From NCBI GenBank assembly GCA_947475065.1, contig CANJLB010000012.1, positions 1 to 64,000 of the forward strand: a stretch of 64,000 nt of DNA, read 5' to 3'. The notes beneath the pieces were generated by a model, which ran no database searches, was not told the origin of the DNA, and worked only from the letters and a program-made list of their open reading frames with translations. Shown here piece by piece: positions 49,756 to 56,992 of the stretch. Both the position numbers and the translations under genes were made by a program. Positions within the stretch are counted from its first letter, which is position 1. Every line of letters begins with the position of its first letter. This DNA comes from Opitutia bacterium. Lineage in GTDB: Bacteria > Verrucomicrobiota > Verrucomicrobiia > Opitutales > Opitutaceae.

Positions 49756-51633
49756 ATGAGCGAAACCCGCGAAGCGACGGACCCGGCCGGCCAGGCCAGA
49801 CGTCTCTCGCGGCCATGGCTGGCCGGGCGCTTTCCGCTGGTCGCCGAACTGCGCGCCTACTCCCGGGAAAAATTCAACGCCGACCTGCTCGCTGGCGCCA
49901 ACGTCGCCCTTGTTTCCATCCCGCAGGCCGTCGCTTTTGCGCTCATCGCCGGGCTGCCGCCACTCATGGTCATCATGTGCGTGGTCGTCGGAGGCTTCGT
50001 CTGTGCGCTGTTCTCCTCGTCGCGCCATCTGGTGTTTGGACCGACCAACTCCATCAGCCTGTTGCTCGCCGCGACGATCTACTCGTTTCGCGATGCCACC
50101 CTCACGCCTGCGCAAATCGCCCTGCTGCTCGCCTTCCTCATCGGCTGCTTTCAGCTCGGCGCCGGCCTCGCGCAGCTCGGTCGGCTGACGCAGTTCATCT
50201 CGCGCTCGGTCATCATCGCCTACAGCACCGCCATCGGCCTGCTGCTCGCGGCGGCGCAGCTTCCGCACGTGCTCGGGCTCACGGCGGAGCGGGACCGCTT
50301 TTTCCCCGGCCTGTGGCACGCAGCGGGGCAGCTCGCACGGCTGGAGTTCAATCCGTGGGCCGCCGTCCTCGGCGGGACCACGCTGCTGCTCTTTCACGCC
50401 GTCGAACGGTTCGCGCCCAAAATTCCCGCCGAACTGCCCGTGCTGGTGCTGCTGGCGCTCTTCGCCAAATACGCCGGTCTGGGCGTGCTCGGCATCCGCA
50501 CCATCGCCGACGAAGGCGCCCTCGCCGCCGGGCTGCCGACGTTCCTGGGACTCCCGCTGAATGTACACCACCTCCATGTGGTGCCGCCGCTGCTCGGGGC
50601 GGCGCTCGCCATCGCCATTCTCGGCATGCTTGAGGCCGTTTCCATCGCCAAGACACTGGCTGCGCGTTCCGGTCAGAGGCTCGATGCCAACCAAGAGCTG
50701 GTCGCCATGGGCCTGGCCAATCTGGCGTGCAGCGCCTACGGGGCCATGCCCGGTTCGGCCTCGTTCGCCCGCAGCGGGGCCAATCTCCAGAGCGGCGCAC
50801 GCACGCAGGTGGCGGCGCTGTCGAGCAGCGTCCTTGTACTTGGCGCCATTTTCTTCGTCTCGCCGCTCATCAATTTCATTCCCCTGCCATGCCTCGCGGC
50901 GCACCTGATCCGCATCGGGCTCAAGACCCTGCATCTCACCCCCATCCGCATCGCTTGCCGCGCCACGCGCTCCGACGCCATCGTGTTCGTCACCACGCTG
51001 CTCGCGGCGGTTCTTCTCCAGCTCGACATCGCCATCTATGTCGGCGTCGGCATCTCGCTCGCGCTCTTTCTCCGCAAGGCCGGCGCGCCGTCGCTGGTCG
51101 AATATGGCTTTGATGAACAAGGCCACCTCGCCCAACTCGGCGGATCCGCCGCGCGCAGCCACGCCGCCATCTCCATCGTCCACGTCGAAGGCGAGCTGTT
51201 TTTCGGCGCGGCTGACCTGTTTCAGGAGCAGGTGCGCCTCCTCGCCGACGACCGGCAGATCAAGGCCGTCATCCTCCGGATGAAAAACGCGCGCCACCTC
51301 GACGCCACCTCGGTGATGTCGCTGCTGGAGCTGCATGCCCACCTGCGGCAGACCGGCAGGCACCTGATCATGAGCGGCCTCAGCCCTGACGTGGAACGCG
51401 TGCTGCGGAACAGCGGCGCCGAGGAAACCATCGGCCGCGAAAATCTCTTCCCAGCCGAGACCAACCTCACGATGAGCACCAAGCGTGCCCTGCTCCGCGC
51501 CCGCGAGCTGCTGCGCGAGGACGGTGAAACCGCCAAACCCGACCTGCGCTTTTTCTACGATCAAGCCCGCCAGCCAGCCCCCGTCGGTGGCCCGGCCGCA
51601 GCACCGGAAACGGCGGAGGATTACCAGATCTGA
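49756..51633 (+). CDS. SulP-family anion transporter with STAS domain
   Basis: A 625-aa SLC26/SulP transporter for sulfate, bicarbonate or similar anions. It begins with a cytoplasmic segment, then LLAGANVALVSIPQAVAFALIAGLPP (family motif near helix 1). About 10-12 hydrophobic segments follow, with LGMLEAVSIAKTLAARSGQRLDANQELVAMGLANL (positions ~295-330), the SulP signature. A C-terminal STAS domain spans about 465-570 (HVEGELFFGAADLFQEQ ... HLDATSVMSLLELHAHLRQTGRHLIMSGLSPDV). The ATG lies 8 bases after parB. The gene is bracketed by parB and a parB-like fragment. Substrate cannot be deduced. Confidence 0.9.
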   Translation: MSETREATDPAGQARRLSRPWLAGRFPLVAELRAYSREKFNADLLAGANVALVSIPQAVAFALIAGLPPLMVIMCVVVGGFVCALFSSSRHLVFGPTNSISLLLAATIYSFRDATLTPAQIALLLAFLIGCFQLGAGLAQLGRLTQFISRSVIIAYSTAIGLLLAAAQLPHVLGLTAERDRFFPGLWHAAGQLARLEFNPWAAVLGGTTLLLFHAVERFAPKIPAELPVLVLLALFAKYAGLGVLGIRTIADEGALAAGLPTFLGLPLNVHHLHVVPPLLGAALAIAILGMLEAVSIAKTLAARSGQRLDANQELVAMGLANLACSAYGAMPGSASFARSGANLQSGARTQVAALSSSVLVLGAIFFVSPLINFIPLPCLAAHLIRIGLKTLHLTPIRIACRATRSDAIVFVTTLLAAVLLQLDIAIYVGVGISLALFLRKAGAPSLVEYGFDEQGHLAQLGGSAARSHAAISIVHVEGELFFGAADLFQEQVRLLADDRQIKAVILRMKNARHLDATSVMSLLELHAHLRQTGRHLIMSGLSPDVERVLRNSGAEETIGRENLFPAETNLTMSTKRALLRARELLREDGETAKPDLRFFYDQARQPAPVGGPAAAPETAEDYQI

Positions 51634-51638
51634 CACTG

Positions 51639-51768
51639 ATCGCCGACATCGGGAAACCCCGCCTCGCATCCCGACCGCACTCGCTTCCCCGTGCAGCTCA
51701 CGCCAAAGCTCGGCAAAATCATCATCGAAGATCGCGGCAACGAGGTTTCGCAGCGTATTTTCGAATAA
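51639..51768 (+). pseudogene. Decayed partial copy of parB 3' end
   Basis: This stretch matches the end of parB (49603-49731): both begin CGCCGACATCG and contain GTGCAG(C/T)(A/T)CACGCC. They then share an identical 23-base block starting AAGCTCGGCAAAATC, and both end CAGCG(C/T)AT. Translated, it gives LTPKLGKIIIEDRGNE, near the ParB C-terminus. There is no start, and a one-base indel lies in the left part. Confidence 0.82.
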
Positions 51769-51796
51769 TCCAGCGTGCCGGAGTGAGACTTCTCCG

Positions 51797-52381
51797 CTAT
51801 TGCGTTTTCGCCGGTTCAGCCGGCATTTTTGCTTCTGGTTGCGGCTTGGGCAAGGGAACGTGCTGTTCCAGAACTTCGAACAGCTTCAGCGCATTTGGAC
51901 TGTGCGAATCGAAGCCATTACCCGTGGCACCAAAGGGCGTAACCGGCAGCGTGTATCCCGAACAATCCCAGCAAACCGACGTCTGGAAAATGATCTGCCC
52001 GCCTTGTTTGAATTGAAGTCCGTAAACAGGTGAAAAGCACAGCGCGGCATATTCGTGACCGAACCTCAAGTGCCGCCACAACTCCGACACTGTCTGCGCG
52101 TCCTGACCGATTAATGTCTTGTGTCCACGGGTTCCCTTCGGAGTAAAGAAAACGCCAAGAAAGCCTTGCGTGTGATCGACACTCGCATCGTCCAAAGTGA
52201 AAACCTCCACCGTATCAATGGCAGGAAGATTCCGCCCGTAATCTTCGGAAGCCATCACGATTCGTCCGAGGGCATAGGCCCGCGCCTGCCGCAACCAGAA
52301 ATTGCGTGACAAATAAAAGGCCAAGGCCAACGAGCCAAGGACACCGAGCGCAATCAATGTTCGCCGCTTCCAAGCCTTCAT
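51797..52381 (-). CDS. Membrane-anchored hypothetical protein
   Basis: A 194-aa protein of no family I recognise. One N-terminal transmembrane helix (about 9-26, LIALGVLGSLALAFYL) is followed by an extracytoplasmic domain. It contains VEVFTLDDASVDHTQGFLGVFF, GQDAQTVSELWRHLRFGHEYAALCFSPVYGLQF and a CWDC pair in SVCWDCSGYTLP. The tail is Pro/Lys/Gln-rich. Lower GC and different codon use from its neighbours suggest recent arrival. The ATG at 52381 is chosen because it directly precedes the membrane helix. It is divergent from the polyprenyl synthetase gene. Confidence 0.7.
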   Translation of the reverse strand: MKAWKRRTLIALGVLGSLALAFYLSRNFWLRQARAYALGRIVMASEDYGRNLPAIDTVEVFTLDDASVDHTQGFLGVFFTPKGTRGHKTLIGQDAQTVSELWRHLRFGHEYAALCFSPVYGLQFKQGGQIIFQTSVCWDCSGYTLPVTPFGATGNGFDSHSPNALKLFEVLEQHVPLPKPQPEAKMPAEPAKTQ

Positions 52382-52458
52382 GCACGACCCAGCAAACGTA
52401 CCACCCGTGACGGCGCGAGCGCAAAAGACAATTGCCATCCGACCCGTGCAAGGACGGC

Positions 52459-53457
52459 ATGAGTGGCACAGGTATGGACTTCACCGCCCAGCTCAACGCC
52501 CACGTCGCCCGTGTCGAACGCGGCCTAGCCGACCTCGTGCCCGCCGCCGGCACGCGCCCCATGCGGCTGCATACTGCCATGCGATACTCGCTGGAAGCCG
52601 GCGGCAAACGCCTGCGCCCCGTCCTCGTCCTCGCCGCAGCCGAGCTGTTCGCTCCGGTTTCGAAATCGAAAATCGAAAATCCAAAATCCAAAATCCCCGC
52701 CGCACTCGCAGCGGCGGTGGCCGTTGAGTGTGTCCACACCTACTCCCTCATCCACGACGATCTGCCGTGCATGGACAACGATGATCTCCGCCGCGGCCGC
52801 CCCACCGCGCACCGGCAATTTGACGAGGCCACCGCGCTCCTCGCCGGCGACGCGCTCCTCACCCACGCCTTCGCGCTGCTCGCTGAAAATTATGCCACCG
52901 CCACCGCCCCCGCCCCCGCCCTCGCGACCGCGCTCGTCCGCGAACTCGCCGCCGCCGCCGGCAGCCGCCGCCTCATCGGCGGCCAGATGGAGGACCTGCT
53001 CGCCGAGAAAAAATCCGACGCCACGCCGGGCGAACTGGAGTTTATCCACCTCAATAAAACCGCCGCCATGATTGAGGCCGCGCTCGTGATGGGCGGGCTT
53101 GTGGGCTTGGCAGCGCGACCGCCCTCGGTCGCCCCAGCCTCAACGGAGCGACCGGGGGCGGTCGCGATCCCACCAGAAATCGCCACGCTCCGCGCTGCCG
53201 GCCGCCACCTCGGCCTCGCGTTCCAAATCATTGACGACCTGCTCGACGCCACCGCGAGCACCTCGACCCTCGGCAAAACTGCCGGCAAGGACGCCAAGGC
53301 CGGCAAGACGACTTTCGTGAAACTTCACGGCCTCGCCGCCGCCCGCGCCCGCGCCGACGCCGAGTCAGCCGCTGCCATCGCCGAATTCAAACAGCTCCCA
53401 GGCCAGGCCCCGTTTCTCGTCGCGCTCACCGAGCAGATGCAATCGCGGAAACGCTGA
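52459..53457 (+). CDS. Polyprenyl (farnesyl/geranylgeranyl) diphosphate synthase with two repeat insertions
   Basis: A 332-aa trans-prenyltransferase of the IspA/CrtE type that condenses IPP with allylic diphosphates. The first Asp-rich motif is HDDLPCMDNDD (99-109) and the second is DDLLD (259-263); GGKRLRP (48-54) and GGQMEDL are conserved. Two segments do not fit the family: KSKIENPKSKIP (about 69-80), encoded by 7-bp repeats, and a Pro-rich loop at ~219-238 encoded by a palindrome at 53113-53166. The stop codon also lies in a dispersed repeat. The start may be the ATG at 52459 or at 52474. Confidence 0.9.
   Translation: MSGTGMDFTAQLNAHVARVERGLADLVPAAGTRPMRLHTAMRYSLEAGGKRLRPVLVLAAAELFAPVSKSKIENPKSKIPAALAAAVAVECVHTYSLIHDDLPCMDNDDLRRGRPTAHRQFDEATALLAGDALLTHAFALLAENYATATAPAPALATALVRELAAAAGSRRLIGGQMEDLLAEKKSDATPGELEFIHLNKTAAMIEAALVMGGLVGLAARPPSVAPASTERPGAVAIPPEIATLRAAGRHLGLAFQIIDDLLDATASTSTLGKTAGKDAKAGKTTFVKLHGLAAARARADAESAAAIAEFKQLPGQAPFLVALTEQMQSRKR
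52664..52698. repeat. Tandem 7-bp repeat (AATCCAA type) inside polyprenyl synthase gene
   Basis: Five units, AATCGAA twice, AATCCAA twice and AATCCCC, read in frame as KSKIENPKSKIP in a loop before the first Asp-rich motif. Confidence 0.85.
53113..53166. repeat. Palindromic repeat inside polyprenyl synthase gene
   Basis: GCGCGACCGCCCTCGGTCGC and the nearly complementary GAGCGACCGGGGGCGGTCGC (53146-53165) flank a 13-base spacer. The element adds about 18-20 residues between two conserved helices. Confidence 0.75.
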
Positions 53458-53570
53458 AGAACGGAAACACGGAGAAATTGAAGCAGGAAGCCAGGAAACC
53501 CGGAATCATGGCTTCTTGGCTTCCCCCTTAAAATTTCCGTCCCTCCGTCCTTCGGCAATTCTCAGCTTCC
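53447..53570. repeat. Nested palindromic repeat after polyprenyl synthase gene
   Basis: The outer arms ACGGAAACACGGAGAAATT and AAATTTCCGTCCCTCCGTCC are imperfectly complementary. The inner arms GGAAGCCAGGAAACC and GGCTTCTTGGCTTCC mirror each other around CGGAATCAT. The left end matches the element at 7761, and the inner part matches the arms at 17388 and 17515. It lies between two convergent genes and provides the stop codon of the left one. Confidence 0.75.
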
Positions 53571-54263
53571 GCTCCGCCGCTTCGAGATGCGCTCCCGCAC
53601 GCCCTTCACGGCCTGGCGTAACGCGCTGGGTTTCTTGTCCCGCACCATGAGCCATTTCGTGTGCGGCACCGGCATCCGCCAGAGATGCTCGGGCGTGGTG
53701 TTTTTTTCCGCCACGGCGGGGGCGAGGTTCACGCCCGCGCGGCCCAAGGTGTGCCGCACAAATGCCGAGCAGTAGAACGCTTTTTCCTGCCCGAGCAGGT
53801 TTTCCTTCGGCTGCCACTTTGGATGCCGCAGCGCCCAGACCGTGCCCACGATCTCGCGCAACGAATACCGCGTGCCAACGGACGCCAACTCCAGCGCGTG
53901 GCCGAGCGCCGACTGCTCCTGTTCCGTAGTGAGACCGAGGTCAATCACGCCCACCGCAGGGTAGGCGGAATCATCGGTGTATTTGGCGATGCGGTTTTCC
54001 TGCACACCGAGGCGGATGATCTTTCGCTGGATGTCGAGGTCGGACTCGATAATCCAATGATGCCCGTCGGCCCGGCGCCCCTGGAAAAGAAACGCGTGCG
54101 ACCAATGGCTCCACGCGCCCCCCTCGTCGAGATGCCGCTGTGCGCGAGCGATGAGGCGGTTGGCCGGCTCCGAACCGCCGACGAGGCCGATCCGCCCGGG
54201 CCGCGCATGCGCCTCGAAAAACTCACGGTTAGAAAGGCCGGTGACAACGATGGGGGCGCTCAT
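53562..54263 (-). CDS. YiiX/YebB-like permuted NlpC/P60 amidase
   Basis: A 233-aa protein resembling the permuted papain-like amidases. The His is in the early WSHWSHAFLF segment (about 52-61) and the Cys in FYCSAFVRHTLG (about 163-174), the reverse of the canonical Cys-before-His order. GRIGLVGG opens the domain, and a basic tail (KKPSALRQAVKGVRERISKRR) closes it. No signal peptide. Members act on lipids or peptide amides; the substrate here is unknown. Confidence 0.7.
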   Translation of the reverse strand: MSAPIVVTGLSNREFFEAHARPGRIGLVGGSEPANRLIARAQRHLDEGGAWSHWSHAFLFQGRRADGHHWIIESDLDIQRKIIRLGVQENRIAKYTDDSAYPAVGVIDLGLTTEQEQSALGHALELASVGTRYSLREIVGTVWALRHPKWQPKENLLGQEKAFYCSAFVRHTLGRAGVNLAPAVAEKNTTPEHLWRMPVPHTKWLMVRDKKPSALRQAVKGVRERISKRRSGS

Positions 54264-54349
54264 GGGGGTTGGGGCAAAGTGAATCTGGTATTCAGGAAGT
54301 CATGAAACTGGCGACGTTCCCCGCAAGTCGAATAGGAGTATGAAATCTC

Positions 54350-54573
54350 AAGGAGCCTCTGAAAAACCCTATGATAATATGGAACATATTAAGAAAGAAA
54401 GGGTAACAGGACAGATGAACCAGCAGACGAGTTTTCTATCCTTGGGTTGCCTGACAAAACGCACGCGCGCGGATCAGTTTCTCGACGAGATGAACCGGGT
54501 GGTGCCGTGGAGTGAGCTGGCGGCAGTCAGGCCCGTGCCTTCAAGGAGCGAGAAGGAGGCAATGGCTGTCTAG
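54350..54573 (+). pseudogene. IS5-type transposase fragment with left terminal end
   Basis: A terminal-repeat-like GGAGCCTCTGAAAAACCC (54350-54367) precedes an ATG at 54415. The N-terminus that follows reads MNQQTSFLSLG ... KRTRADQFLDEMNRVVPWSEL, which matches the opening of IS5-family transposases. Similarity ends after WSEL and the frame stops at 54573, so only the left ~200 bases of the element remain. The 5' part is AT-rich compared with the region. Confidence 0.7.
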
Positions 54574-54809
54574 CGCTGGGCGGGGTTGAGCTGAAAGTGC
54601 TTCTTGCCGTCCTGCTTGATGCCGGCGTTCTGCTCGCCAGCCCACTTCTCGGCGGTCTCAATGGATGCGAACAGCTTGAACCGGCGCACCCCTGCGAGTC
54701 GGGCGGGGACGGTCACGCGGTAGGAACGGCCAAAGTCCGTTCCCTCGCTGCGGTTGATGAGTTCGCTGACGGTGATGCCGCTCCCTGCCGGGTATTGCCA
54801 GCGTCTCAA
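54570..54809 (-). CDS. Small protein resembling the N-terminus of a phage-type integrase
   Basis: A 79-codon frame from a TTG, open further upstream to the tRNA-Asp without an ATG. The product has GRSYRVTVPARLAGVRRFKLFASIETAEKWAGEQN, which looks like the N-terminal arm-binding part of tyrosine recombinases (strand-strand-helix, then a coiled segment), and stops at NPAQR. The catalytic domain is missing. With a tRNA gene 98 bases away, it is plausibly the remnant of an integrated element. It overlaps the stop of the IS fragment by a few bases. Confidence 0.4.
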   Translation of the reverse strand: MRRWQYPAGSGITVSELINRSEGTDFGRSYRVTVPARLAGVRRFKLFASIETAEKWAGEQNAGIKQDGKKHFQLNPAQR

Positions 54810-54907
54810 ATTATTTTGCCGATGCGTGCCATTCGCTTCCGACGTGTGCCGGAAGGTGCTCTCAATGTCACCCTCTTTGAGAGAAATTTCGTAACCACTT
54901 GATAAAC

Positions 54908-54984
54908 TGGCGGGATGGACGGGACTCGAACCCGCGACCTTCTGCGTGACAGGCAGACGCTCTAACCAACTGAGCTACCACCCC
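54908..54984 (-). tRNA. tRNA-Asp (anticodon GTC)
   Basis: A 77-nt cloverleaf with encoded CCA. The acceptor GGGGTGG pairs with CCATCCC (one G-T pair), the anticodon stem TCTGC/GCAGA surrounds CTGTCAC (anticodon GTC), and the T-arm is GCGGGTTCGAGTCCCGT. It would be the substrate of GluQ if it is queuosine-modified. Confidence 0.95.
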
Positions 54985-55149
54985 AAAAAATGGAAAGTGA
55001 ATCATCGTGAATCGCCCGCAAGGTAGTCAAGTGATTTTCCGAGGTGTCCTCGCTCCGCCATCAATGAAGCGGCCGGAGCCTCCTATCCGCAGGGTCCCGT
55101 CCGTGCCGGCATCGCGGCAAAGGCATCCCCATCACTGCCAACAAAACGC

Positions 55150-56607
55150 TCAGCCTTTTTGCAAGATGTGGTAGTTGGCCATCGAGATGCCGCTGAGCAT
55201 CGCGCCGACGATGCCGAGGAAGCCCTGGTCGGTGCCGCAGAGATAAAGGTTGGCGAGCACGGTGCGGCCCTGGCGGTTTTTCACGGGCGAGCCGTAGATC
55301 GCGCCGCCGAGGTGGCCGGTGAACTTCGTAATCGTGCGCGGCGTGAACATGTCGGTCGCCAGCGTGGCGCGGGTAAAGGTGCCGGGCGGGCCGCCGGGAG
55401 CGGCGGGAATCGGCGGAAGATAGCGCTGCGCGCTGCGCTGGATCGCGGCATACCAGCGCAGTTTGTCAGCGCGGTAGGTTGCGTCGGGGAGATGCGCCCA
55501 GCGTTCATAGCTGGCGAGACAGGTGCAGCGGAAAATGCCCTCCGGCAGCACGCGGCCGGGGCCGTAGTCGAAGTTGTTGGGGATGCAGATGACGCCGCTG
55601 CGCGTGTCCACCTGCTCCTCGCTGCGGGCGTAGTGGAAGCGCGGCGAGTCGTTGAAAAATATGATCGTGTCGCTCCCCCACCCCAACGCGGCGGGCTGGC
55701 AGTCGAGGACCGTGATGGTCTCAACGAAGCTGAGCGCTCCGACCGAAATTTCCAATTTTGGATTTTGGATTTTGGATTGGGTAGAAATCAGGGATTCAGT
55801 TTCGGGAGCGCCGATGCTGCTGAGCACGTGGTCGGCGGTGACCTCGCTGCCGTCGTCGAGCGTGAGCGCAATGGCGCGCCCGTCGCGGGCGGCGATGCGG
55901 CGGACCCCGCATTTCATCCGGCGCTCGCCGCCGGCGGCGCGAAATTTTTCCAGCAGCACGCGGATGATGACGCGCACGCCGTCGAACGGCCGTGCAAAAC
56001 CCTCCAGGTAGAGCGCCTTGAACATGATGACGAACTGGCCGAACTCCATATCGTGCTCCGTCGCGCTGCCGTAATACATCACCGGGCAGAAGAGCATGTC
56101 CTCCAACAGCGGCTCGGTGATGTGGCGGCGCACGACGGCGCGGGCGGACTCGGCGGGCGCGTCGAGCGAGACATCGTCGTAGGCGCGCACGGCGGCGACG
56201 AGCCGGCGGAAGCCGTCAATCTGCGCGGGGAATTTCTGCGCGACCTCGCCCTCGAGGAGGGCGAAGTCGTTGCTGAAACACAGCGCGGTCTCGCCGTGGG
56301 GACCAAAGGCGACCCGTGACTGCCTTTGCTCGCAGAGGGCGAACTCGTCGCGGTCAATGCGGAGCTGGCGCAAGAGCTTGCCGAGCGGCGTGCCCTTCAC
56401 GCCGGGGCGGACGAAATTGGTCATCGCGTGCAGGCCGACGTCGTAGCGGCGACCCGCGAGGCTGTAGAAACTGTTGAGCCCGCCGGGGGCGTTGTGCCGC
56501 TCGAAGACGCAGACCTTTCGTCCAAAATGCGCCAGCCGGATGCCGGCGGCGAGGCCGGACATGCCCGCGCCGATGATGGCGACGTCGTAGTGCGAGGCGG
56601 AGTTCAT
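55150..56607 (-). CDS. Phytoene desaturase-like FAD-dependent oxidoreductase
   Basis: A 485-aa CrtI/COG1233-type flavoprotein. The FAD-binding motif is DVAIIGAGMSGLAAGIRLAHFGRKVCVFERHNAPGG (positions ~8-43). The C-terminal FAD-contact segment is NLYLCGTDQGFLGIVGAMLSGISMAN. YDVGLHAMTNF and a long substrate-domain loop are as in carotenoid desaturases and isomerases. Third gene after a ketosynthase and an ACP, so it may act on an acyl-ACP-derived polyene rather than on a carotenoid. A 7-bp repeat block at 55749-55783 encodes STQSKIQNPKLEIS between strands. The ATG at 56607 begins right before the FAD motif. Confidence 0.85.
   Translation of the reverse strand: MNSASHYDVAIIGAGMSGLAAGIRLAHFGRKVCVFERHNAPGGLNSFYSLAGRRYDVGLHAMTNFVRPGVKGTPLGKLLRQLRIDRDEFALCEQRQSRVAFGPHGETALCFSNDFALLEGEVAQKFPAQIDGFRRLVAAVRAYDDVSLDAPAESARAVVRRHITEPLLEDMLFCPVMYYGSATEHDMEFGQFVIMFKALYLEGFARPFDGVRVIIRVLLEKFRAAGGERRMKCGVRRIAARDGRAIALTLDDGSEVTADHVLSSIGAPETESLISTQSKIQNPKLEISVGALSFVETITVLDCQPAALGWGSDTIIFFNDSPRFHYARSEEQVDTRSGVICIPNNFDYGPGRVLPEGIFRCTCLASYERWAHLPDATYRADKLRWYAAIQRSAQRYLPPIPAAPGGPPGTFTRATLATDMFTPRTITKFTGHLGGAIYGSPVKNRQGRTVLANLYLCGTDQGFLGIVGAMLSGISMANYHILQKG
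55749..55783. repeat. Tandem 7-bp repeat inside the desaturase-like gene
   Basis: On the plus strand three exact TTTTGGA units (55756-55776) have degenerate units on both sides. On the coding strand this is the AATCCAA-type repeat seen in two other genes, in frame here as well. Confidence 0.85.
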
Positions 56608-56711
56608 GGAGCGGACAAATCGAAGCGCAAAGACGCAGGGACGCCAAGAGCACAAACCAAGTAAAAGCGCACCGCCAGTCTTTGCGCTTAAAAAGCAGCC
56701 TCATTCCAGAC

Positions 56712-56969
56712 CTATTTTCCCAGCGCGACGAACTTCGGCGTCAGATATTCGGCGCTGCTGTCCAGGCTGGCGAGCTGCAGGTAGTCGGCCTCAGGCACCT
56801 CGATGCCGTGGCGCTTCCGCAGCTCCATCACAATGTCGAGGAAGTCCATCGAATCGAGCTGGAGCTGGTCGCGCAGGCGCACGTCGGGCTTGACGTTGGA
56901 AAGATCCTCGTCGGGTGCGATGTCGGCGATGATGTCGAGCACCACTTGTCTGCATTCGTCTTTGGTCAT
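56712..56969 (-). CDS. Acyl carrier protein
   Basis: An 85-aa ACP. The phosphopantetheine attachment site is Ser40 in LQLDSMDFLDIVMEL; acidic helices surround it (DIIADIAPDEDLSNVKPD; RKRHGIEVPEADY). The D-S-M variant and the divergent tail (YLTPKFVALGK) distinguish it from the housekeeping ACP. It lies 23 bases downstream of the ketosynthase and is probably its dedicated carrier. Confidence 0.9.
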   Translation of the reverse strand: MTKDECRQVVLDIIADIAPDEDLSNVKPDVRLRDQLQLDSMDFLDIVMELRKRHGIEVPEADYLQLASLDSSAEYLTPKFVALGK

Positions 56970-56992
56970 TGATGATAGGCTGGAAACAGGAG

